From Lachnospiraceae bacterium (GTDB lineage Bacteria; Bacillota; Clostridia; Lachnospirales; Lachnospiraceae), in the NCBI GenBank assembly GCA_014804225.1, contig JAAVAF010000119.1, positions 1 to 11,906 on the forward strand: a stretch of DNA of 11,906 nt. The letters run 5' to 3'. This document shows, piece by piece, positions 7,486 to 11,906 of this stretch. Position numbers and translations under genes: made by a program. The stretch's first letter is position 1; every line of letters starts with the position of its first letter. The notes beneath the pieces are model-generated. The model was not told the origin of the DNA. It worked only from the letters and a program-made list of their open reading frames with translations, and did no database searches.

Positions 7486-7559
7486 TCGTCGCGACAAGAT
7501 TCGAACTTGCGACCTCTGCGTCCCGAACGCAGCGCTCTACCAAACTGAGCCACGCGACG
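7486..7559 (-). tRNA. tRNA-Pro, anticodon CGG
   Basis: A complete 74-nt cloverleaf. Acceptor CGTCGCG pairs with CGCGACG; D arm GCTC/GAGC with loop AGTTTGGTA; anticodon arm CTGCG/CGCAG with loop TTCGGGA giving anticodon CGG (reads CCG); a five-base variable loop; T arm GCAAG/CTTGT with loop TTCGAAT. Discriminator base A and a C1-G72 pair are typical of bacterial tRNA-Pro. CCA is not encoded (next bases CTGG), so it is added after transcription. It has its own promoter-like sequence and terminator. Confidence 0.96.
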
Positions 7560-7560
7560 A

Positions 7561-7591
7561 TACAATGCATTATTAATTATAAAGCATTGTA
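7561..7591. repeat. Imperfect 31-bp palindrome over the tRNA-Pro -10 box
   Basis: TACAATGC (7561-7568) and GCATTGTA (7584-7591) are perfect 8-bp inverted arms. After one mismatch TTAT and ATAA extend the symmetry towards the centre. The TATAAT box lies inside. It may be an operator, a cruciform-prone site or chance in AT-rich DNA. Confidence 0.5.
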
Positions 7592-7603
7592 AAAAAATTG
7601 CAA
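7576..7603 (-). promoter_or_regulatory. Promoter of tRNA-Pro
   Basis: On the minus strand TTGCAA (7598-7603) and a perfect TATAAT (7576-7581) with 16-bp spacing; initiation near 7569 would leave a leader of about 10 nt before the tRNA. Confidence 0.65.
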
Positions 7604-7680
7604 GTATTTTTTGCAGATATTTTTATAATTATTTATAAAATGACTTTTTTGTGCATTCTGATAAGATTGTAAATAAAATA

Positions 7681-8784
7681 CTATTTTGTTAATATTTCCA
7701 CAATGTCAGGATACACCCATGTACCAGTTTCGCGATTCAAAATTTGAAAATCTCCGCCGTTATCCCACCACAAGTAAGAAATCCCAAACTTGTTGCAATA
7801 TCCCACAAAATCCTGCGTCCAATTAATCCGGTCTTGCGTATTTCCTTTATCTATACAGCCAAATTCCGTGATAACCACGGGAATATTTTTTGAAACAAAA
7901 TAATCATTCAACATAGAAAACTTCTGTTCCATAGCCTGTAATGCGTTTGTATCCGAACTCCAGCTTTTTCCAGAATAGGTATCTAAGCAAAAATCGGACG
8001 GCTCATATAAATGAACGGCAACAATCAGCCTATTATCATTGGGCAGCACAAGGTCTTTTAAAGCATCCTCCTCTACACGGTGGCAATATGGACTGACCAT
8101 TAAAAACCGCTGTGTATTATTTCCGCCGACACCTCTCACCGTAGAAACAAAAAGCGCATTTAAGGTATTCACAAAATCCCGCAGCTCGGAAGTTCCACCG
8201 GTCCATTCATATTGACTGTTTTTTAAGCGTGCCTCATTCAGCCCTTCAAAAACAAGTCGTTCATCGTAATTCTGAAAACGAACGGCAATTTGTTTCCAAA
8301 CAACAGCAAATTGATTTTGAATTTGCTCTTTCTTATTCAAATCAAGATTGAGCCAATTTTCATGATGTGTATCAATAATCACGTAAAGCCCGCTATCCAA
8401 TGCCATGTCAACAACTTCTTGAACGCGATCCAGAAACTCCTTTTGAATCGTTCCGTTCGCATCCATATGCTCTGCCCATGAAACGGGAATGCGGACCGTT
8501 TGAAATCCGGCATCGTGAATTGCCGCAAACTGCTCTTTTGCAATTAGGGGATTTCCCCAGCTTTTTTCATATTCTGCAAGGCTTATATTTGGATTATATT
8601 GCAGCATATCTGCTACATCCAAAGAATTGCCGAGGTTGATTCCACAGCCGAGTGCGGTTGCAAATTCGACAGCGGATTCTGCATAAGTTGATTCTACAGG
8701 TGTCTGTACGGAATTTGCTGAAGGCTCGCCGGTGATTGAAAAAGACATAAAAAAAGAAACCAGTAATGTTACAAATTTTTTCAT
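7681..8784 (-). CDS. Secreted GH5 glycoside hydrolase (cellulase/endoglucanase-type, GH5_4-like)
   Basis: A 367-aa retaining beta-glycanase that probably hydrolyses beta-1,4-glucan or xyloglucan-type polymers outside the cell. The N terminus (MKKFVTLLVSFFMSFSIT) is a signal peptide; no lipobox Cys, LPxTG, carbohydrate-binding module, dockerin or SLH domain is visible, so the product is a single catalytic domain. Landmarks: INLGNSLD (49-56), WGNP (76-79), TVRIPVSWAEH (96-106), the conserved THHENW (139-144), acid/base E184 in FEGLNEAR, HLYEPSDF (258-265), nucleophile E307 in VITEFG and LWWDNGG (338-344). Start at 8784 behind AAAGGA with about 10-nt spacing. It follows the MocR-type regulator gene by 49 bp on the same strand and could share its transcript. 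Subfamily and substrate are inferred from motif style. Confidence 0.92.
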   Translation of the reverse strand: MKKFVTLLVSFFMSFSITGEPSANSVQTPVESTYAESAVEFATALGCGINLGNSLDVADMLQYNPNISLAEYEKSWGNPLIAKEQFAAIHDAGFQTVRIPVSWAEHMDANGTIQKEFLDRVQEVVDMALDSGLYVIIDTHHENWLNLDLNKKEQIQNQFAVVWKQIAVRFQNYDERLVFEGLNEARLKNSQYEWTGGTSELRDFVNTLNALFVSTVRGVGGNNTQRFLMVSPYCHRVEEDALKDLVLPNDNRLIVAVHLYEPSDFCLDTYSGKSWSSDTNALQAMEQKFSMLNDYFVSKNIPVVITEFGCIDKGNTQDRINWTQDFVGYCNKFGISYLWWDNGGDFQILNRETGTWVYPDIVEILTK

Positions 8785-8833
8785 TATTTTTAAATCCTTT
8801 CTGTTTTTCCCATTTTATAAGTAATTGCGGTAA

Positions 8834-10180
8834 TCATAAATCATTTAAGGAGAGTGCGTCGTTGACAATACCTTTTAATAATGCAACTGCATCAGGAAAT
8901 TCCGTCATTGGAACTTCACAACAGGAGAGCGCAATATGCGCATAACCTTCCTCCTCTTTGCCGCTTGAGGCGAAAACCGACAATCCGCGGCTACGAGCCT
9001 TTTCGCGCAATTCTGCACTGGTCATATTGCATTTTACTTTCAAGTGCACCAAAAATACGGATTCGCCCATAAAGACAGAGGCATCCGAACCAAACGTTTG
9101 TTCCAACTGCATAGACAACGCCTTCGCCTTGTTTGTATAAAGCCGTTTTAGTTTTCGGATTTGACTCTCTAAATGTCCGTCCCGCAAAAACTGGCATAGC
9201 GCAAGCTGCTCTGATTTTGATGCGGTCTGATTGTATAACGCCTTTTTTTCTTCATAAAAAGGAAGAAGTTCATTGGGCAGAATCATAAAGCTAAGCCGAA
9301 TGGAAGGCAGCAGCAGTTTGGAAAAGGTACTTAGATATACCACGTTTTCGCCGCCGGAAAGGCCTTGTAAACAAGGGATTGGCTTGCTGAAATAACGGAA
9401 TTCGTTATCATAGTCATCCTCGATAATTAACCGATTATGTTCCGCACATTCCTTCAACATCGATAGACGTTTTTCCACATTCATCACATCGCCGAGCGAC
9501 GTCATGTGCGAGGGTGTCATGTAAAGAATATCGGCATCTTCCTTATTCTTCACAAGCGAAAATCCGTAATCCTCAAAAATGACAATGCCTTGCGCAAAGC
9601 GTGAGTCGTGAAAGCAGACATTTTTTCGCTCTTTGATAAGTGGACATAAAATATTCATAAGTGCCTGTGAGCCCGCGCCGATTACAATATTTTCGGGACG
9701 GCATATGGCATTACGCTTATTGATGACATATTTACAGATGACCTCCCGAAGCTCATATTCTCCTTGCGGTTCGCCGTAAGTCAGCATTTGTCCGTCTTGG
9801 CGCAGCGTGTTTTTGATATAGCGCCGCCAAAGGTTAAAATCAAAGCTGTCAGCGTCTACATTATTTGATGTAAAATTGTATCGGATTTTATTCTTGGGCG
9901 TTTCGCGTGGGCTTTCCAGAACCCTGTCCGACGCTTTTTGAACAGCACGCCCTGTAACATAATATCCGCTCTGTGGTCTGGAAATGATATAGCCGTCGGC
10001 GGCAAGACAAAGATAAGCTGTTTCAATAGTCGTGCGGCTTAGTCCCAACTGCTGCGCGCAGCGCCGAATGGAGGGCATTTTTGTCCCGCTTACAAGCCGT
10101 CCGGTTGTGATCAGTTCTTTATAATAGTCATATACCTGTAAATACCGCGTGGTTTGTGCCGAATTTAAATCCAGTTTCAT
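8834..10180 (-). CDS. MocR/PdxR-type regulator (GntR wHTH + aminotransferase-like domain)
   Basis: A 448-aa transcriptional regulator. Residues about 11-78 form a GntR winged helix (LITTGRLVSGTKMPSIRRCA, LGLSRTTIETAY, GYIISRPQSGYYV). Residues about 100-440 are a fold-type I aminotransferase-like domain with TYGEPQGEYELR (134-145), GAGSQALMNIL (168-178), the cofactor-ring aspartates in IIEDDYDNEFRY (252-263) and the expected PLP lysine K288 in YLSTFSKLLLPSIRLSF. Keeping K288 suggests that it binds PLP and senses it or an amino compound rather than acting as a metabolic enzyme. Start at 10180 follows GAGGA at about 7 nt. It is divergent from the tfoX-nitroreductase-VOC operon, the usual arrangement for MocR control of a neighbour, and lies upstream of the GH5 gene on the same strand. 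The target genes are inferred. Confidence 0.92.
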   Translation of the reverse strand: MKLDLNSAQTTRYLQVYDYYKELITTGRLVSGTKMPSIRRCAQQLGLSRTTIETAYLCLAADGYIISRPQSGYYVTGRAVQKASDRVLESPRETPKNKIRYNFTSNNVDADSFDFNLWRRYIKNTLRQDGQMLTYGEPQGEYELREVICKYVINKRNAICRPENIVIGAGSQALMNILCPLIKERKNVCFHDSRFAQGIVIFEDYGFSLVKNKEDADILYMTPSHMTSLGDVMNVEKRLSMLKECAEHNRLIIEDDYDNEFRYFSKPIPCLQGLSGGENVVYLSTFSKLLLPSIRLSFMILPNELLPFYEEKKALYNQTASKSEQLALCQFLRDGHLESQIRKLKRLYTNKAKALSMQLEQTFGSDASVFMGESVFLVHLKVKCNMTSAELREKARSRGLSVFASSGKEEEGYAHIALSCCEVPMTEFPDAVALLKGIVNDALSLNDL

Positions 10181-10225
10181 AGGTTGTCCTCACTTTGTAT
10201 TTATGTTAAGATATCCACGTAAGCA

Positions 10226-10357
10226 ATGAGCAGTGCCAAAATGTAAGATGGCAAATCGACTGCTCGCAGGCGAATTTGCCAGATTGCATTTTGATAGGGC
10301 GAAGCCCGTGAACTCGGAAAATCTTTGATTTTCCGAGTGCGCACTGCGTACTACTCA
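10226..10357. repeat. Cloverleaf-like structured intergenic element
   Basis: Nested inverted repeats in a stretch richer in GC than its flanks. Outer stem: GCAGTGC (10230-10236) with GCACTGC (10341-10347), and ATGAG (10226-10230) can pair with CTCAT (10353-10357) across a bulge. Inside lie three arms: arm 1, CAAAATG (10237-10243) with CATTTTG (10287-10293) and TGGCAAATCG (10249-10258) with CGAATTTGCCA (10271-10281), capped by a small CTG/CAG stem; arm 2, GGGC-GAA-GCCC (10297-10307); arm 3, ACTCGGAAAATC (10312-10323) with GATTTTCCGAGT (10327-10338), a perfect 12-bp stem with a TTT loop. There is no T run to make it a terminator. It starts about 46 bp before the MocR start. It may be a dispersed palindromic repeat, a non-autonomous mobile element or a structured RNA. 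Confidence 0.7.
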
Positions 10358-10570
10358 TAGCAAATACTGACCTTAAAAAATCATTGATATTTTTTTAATA
10401 ATACCATGACAGAATAATCTGTACAAGTCAGAAAAATAGATTGCTAAAATTTTATCAATGTGGATTATCATATTTTATAAAATAAGTGATAAATCAAAAG
10501 TCGTCATAATGAAAATGTTTGGATTAAATTGTCCAAATTCACAGGCTTTGAAAGGAGTAAGATTGTCAAT
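10358..10570. other. AT-rich intergenic leader of the tfoX operon
   Basis: About 210 bp of AT-rich DNA between the structured element and the tfoX-like gene. It must hold the operon promoter, but I could not fix a convincing -35/-10 pair; TATAAA-like sequence is present near 10476. TTTATCA (10451-10457) and TGATAAA (10487-10493) form 7-bp inverted arms around that sequence, a weak candidate operator. No coding potential was seen. Confidence 0.4.
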
Positions 10571-10828
10571 ATGTCAGATTTAACCTCTATGATGAATATC
10601 GGTAAAGAAATGGAAAAAAAGCTCACAGCAATCGGCATCGATTCACCCGAAAAGTTAATTACCTTAGGCAGCAAACAAGCATTTGTGAAATTAAAGCAAG
10701 CATATCCCAACGTCTGCTTAGTGCATTTATTTACCTTAGAAGGTGCAATTTGCAATACGGAATATAATTGCCTTTCAGAAGAGAAGAAAAAAGAACTGAA
10801 AGAGTTTAGCGACTTTTTGAAGAATTAA
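10571..10828 (+). CDS. TfoX C-terminal-domain family protein
   Basis: An 85-aa protein consisting only of the C-terminal domain of TfoX/Sxy: LTSMMNIGKEMEKKLTAIGI (4-23), then DSPEKLITLGSKQAFVKLK, then VCLVHLFTLEGAICNTEYNCL. The helix-hairpin-helix-like 'NIG..ME..L..IGI.s.e.L..lG...A..kLK' pattern is characteristic. In gamma-proteobacteria full-length TfoX/Sxy promotes competence gene expression; stand-alone C-terminal domains in Bacillota have no settled role, and the helix-hairpin-helix look suggests nucleic-acid binding. The start is taken as the ATG at 10571 after AAAGGAG (10551-10557; 13-nt spacing); the frame extends to a TTG at 10529, which has no RBS. First gene of a three-gene operon, 17 bp before the nitroreductase. 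Confidence 0.85.
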   Translation: MSDLTSMMNIGKEMEKKLTAIGIDSPEKLITLGSKQAFVKLKQAYPNVCLVHLFTLEGAICNTEYNCLSEEKKKELKEFSDFLKN

Positions 10829-10845
10829 TTTTATGAGGAATGCAT

Positions 10846-11445
10846 ATGAACAACAGTCCGATACACAGCAGAAGAAGTATCAGAAAATTTAAAGATACAC
10901 CAATTTCAAAAGAACTAATCGAAGCAATTATCCAAGCCGGAAGCGCCGCCCCTTCTGCAAAAAACAGACAACCGTGGAAGTGTATTGTTTTGGGGAATCA
11001 ATGCAAAGAAGAATTTCTTACCAATATGGAAAAAGGAATTGACAGGGAAGAACATTCGCTTGCGTCGCTTCCGAAATCAAGAAGCGGTTTGTCGGATGCA
11101 AAAAATACGTTACGCATTATGAGAGAAGCGCCGATTTTGATCGTGGTAATCAATACAAACGGCAAGAGCCCTTTCGAACAACTTGACACAGACGAACGGT
11201 TTACGGAAATATGCGACAGTTTATCCATCGGCGCATTTATCGAAAATATGCTTTTACAGGCGGAAGAAATGGGACTCGGAACGTTGTGGATTGCCAATAC
11301 ATGTTTTGCGTATGATGAGCTGGTTTCTTATCTGAATACGCAAGGTCAGTTAATTGGTGCGGTAGCGCTGGGCTACGCCGATGAGCATCCCGAAAAACGT
11401 CCTCGAAAAGAATTGAAAGATATTGTTGAATTTAGGATATTATGA
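10846..11445 (+). CDS. Nitroreductase family FMN-dependent oxidoreductase
   Basis: A 199-aa flavoenzyme expected to work as an FMN-binding homodimer using NAD(P)H to reduce nitro, quinone or related electron-poor compounds; the physiological substrate is unknown. Family marks: HSRRSIRKFKD at the N terminus (FMN phosphate contacts), AAPSAKNRQPWKCIVL (about 33-48), the LQAEEMGLGTLWIANTCF segment, and the C-terminal VALGYADEHPEKRPRKEL block with the basic residues that close the cofactor site. Length is normal for the family. The ATG at 10846 is chosen because GAGGA (10835-10839 region) lies 6 nt away; the in-frame ATG at 10840 directly abuts that site. It is followed by the VOC gene after 17 bp. 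Confidence 0.93.
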   Translation: MNNSPIHSRRSIRKFKDTPISKELIEAIIQAGSAAPSAKNRQPWKCIVLGNQCKEEFLTNMEKGIDREEHSLASLPKSRSGLSDAKNTLRIMREAPILIVVINTNGKSPFEQLDTDERFTEICDSLSIGAFIENMLLQAEEMGLGTLWIANTCFAYDELVSYLNTQGQLIGAVALGYADEHPEKRPRKELKDIVEFRIL

Positions 11446-11462
11446 ATCGAAAGGGGATTCAC

Positions 11463-11825
11463 ATGAAGTTAAAAAACGTTCTGATTGTTGTAAACGATAT
11501 GGAAAAATCCATCGCTTTTTATAAGGAGCTTTTCGGACTTGAAGTGATTTTGGATAATGACGGAAATGTCATAATGACAGAAGGGCTCGTTTTACAAGAT
11601 GCAAAGATATGGAAATCATTTCTTGATAAGGACATTATTCCGAAAAATAATGCTTGTGAATTATATTTTGAGGAAAAAGACATTGAGGGATTTGCCGACA
11701 AATTAGAAAAATACAAAGAGCCGATAGAATATGTCAATAAACTGATGACACACAGCTGGGGGCAGAAAGTGATTCGATTCTACGATCCCGACGGAAATCT
11801 GATAGAAGTCGGTACGCCGATGTAG
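11463..11825 (+). CDS. VOC (glyoxalase/bleomycin-resistance fold) family protein
   Basis: A 120-aa single-domain vicinal-oxygen-chelate protein. It opens with LKNVLIVVNDMEKSIAFYKELFGLEV (the first beta-alpha unit), has a central CELYFEEKDIEGFADKLEKY (second repeat) and ends with VIRFYDPDGNLIEVG, the classical C-terminal signature whose Glu is a usual metal ligand. VOC proteins include glyoxalases, dioxygenases and drug-binding resistance proteins; this sequence alone does not tell which. The ATG at 11463 follows GAAAGGGG (11449-11456) at 6 nt. An in-frame ATG at 11442 overlapping the nitroreductase stop has no RBS and is rejected. Last gene of the operon; no GC-rich terminator is visible before the window ends. 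Confidence 0.9.
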   Translation: MKLKNVLIVVNDMEKSIAFYKELFGLEVILDNDGNVIMTEGLVLQDAKIWKSFLDKDIIPKNNACELYFEEKDIEGFADKLEKYKEPIEYVNKLMTHSWGQKVIRFYDPDGNLIEVGTPM

Positions 11826-11906
11826 TGGTTTATTATTTCTAAAAAATTTTTTAAATTTAATTTTTGGGTATATGAAAAATTGTTAGTAAAGGGAAAATAT
11901 ACAGAA
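11826..11906. other. AT-rich tail of the window
   Basis: 81 bp with A and T runs after the VOC gene. No GC-containing hairpin, RBS or start of a further gene could be supported. Confidence 0.5.

Noticed and set aside
3275..7510. Possible attachment-site direct repeats flanking the cassette (tRNA 3' end versus the region near 3280)
   Set aside because: Only the 7-base ATTCGAA is shared, as expected by chance; no integrase gene is present.
7383..7592. Plus-strand reading frame of 69 codons across the tRNA region
   Set aside because: It is the antisense of tRNA-Pro and its terminator, with no RBS; the VATRFELATSASRTQRS-type peptide is the familiar false translation of tRNA antisense.
7623..7641. 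AT-only inverted repeat (TTTATAA/TTATAAA) after the GH5 gene as a terminator
   Set aside because: The stem has no G-C pairs and is followed by no clear T run in the right direction; likely a consequence of AT-rich DNA.
10312..10338. The 12-bp ACTCGGAAAATC hairpin as a Rho-independent terminator
   Set aside because: Neither side carries a T run after the stem, and no gene ends nearby on either strand; it is better explained as an arm of the larger structured element.
1..11906. CRISPR array, insertion sequence or transposase/integrase gene
   Set aside because: No regularly spaced direct repeats and no transposase or recombinase motifs were seen on either strand.

Overview
The window looks like chromosomal DNA of a low-to-moderate GC Bacillota, most plausibly a gut- or rumen-type Lachnospiraceae. 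The reasons are purine-rich Shine-Dalgarno sites (AAGGAGG, AAAGGA), AT-rich intergenic DNA with sigma-A-like promoters, a tRNA gene without encoded CCA, a GH5 cellulase-type enzyme, and a MocR-type regulator. This is a judgement from style and gene content, not a database match.

Layout. (1) 3-3262, plus strand: the 3' part of trmB (tRNA m7G46 methyltransferase), a Cache-HAMP chemoreceptor, and a small PH-domain membrane protein. (2) A strong bidirectional terminator at 3284-3321 separates these from a minus-strand cassette at 7080-3325. In transcription order the cassette holds a 159-aa HTH-like protein, a 212-aa protein of unnamed type, and an 853-aa SF2 helicase that carries a YgjP/DUF45-like zinc metallopeptidase domain at its C terminus. 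The last two genes overlap as TAATG. Two promoter-like sites precede the HTH gene, and a 15-bp palindrome lies between it and the two effector-like genes. (3) tRNA-Pro(CGG) on the minus strand, with its own promoter and terminator. (4) Minus strand: a secreted GH5 glycoside hydrolase, preceded by a MocR/PdxR-type (GntR-aminotransferase) regulator. (5) A 131-bp intergenic element at 10226-10357 that can fold like a cloverleaf. (6) Plus strand: a tight three-gene operon of TfoX C-terminal-domain protein, nitroreductase and VOC/glyoxalase-fold protein.

The most interesting part is the cassette at 3325-7080. A translocase-type helicase is fused to a metallopeptidase and translationally coupled to a protein resembling a domain found at the N terminus of some HNH endonucleases. 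It sits behind a small DNA-binding-like protein and beside a tRNA gene. This suggests an accessory nucleic-acid surveillance system, either anti-phage defence or DNA-protein conflict processing. No function is proven by the sequence. The second point of interest is the structured element at 10226-10357, which may be a dispersed repeat or an RNA.

The MocR regulator is divergent from the tfoX-nitroreductase-VOC operon and may control it, but no operator could be identified.
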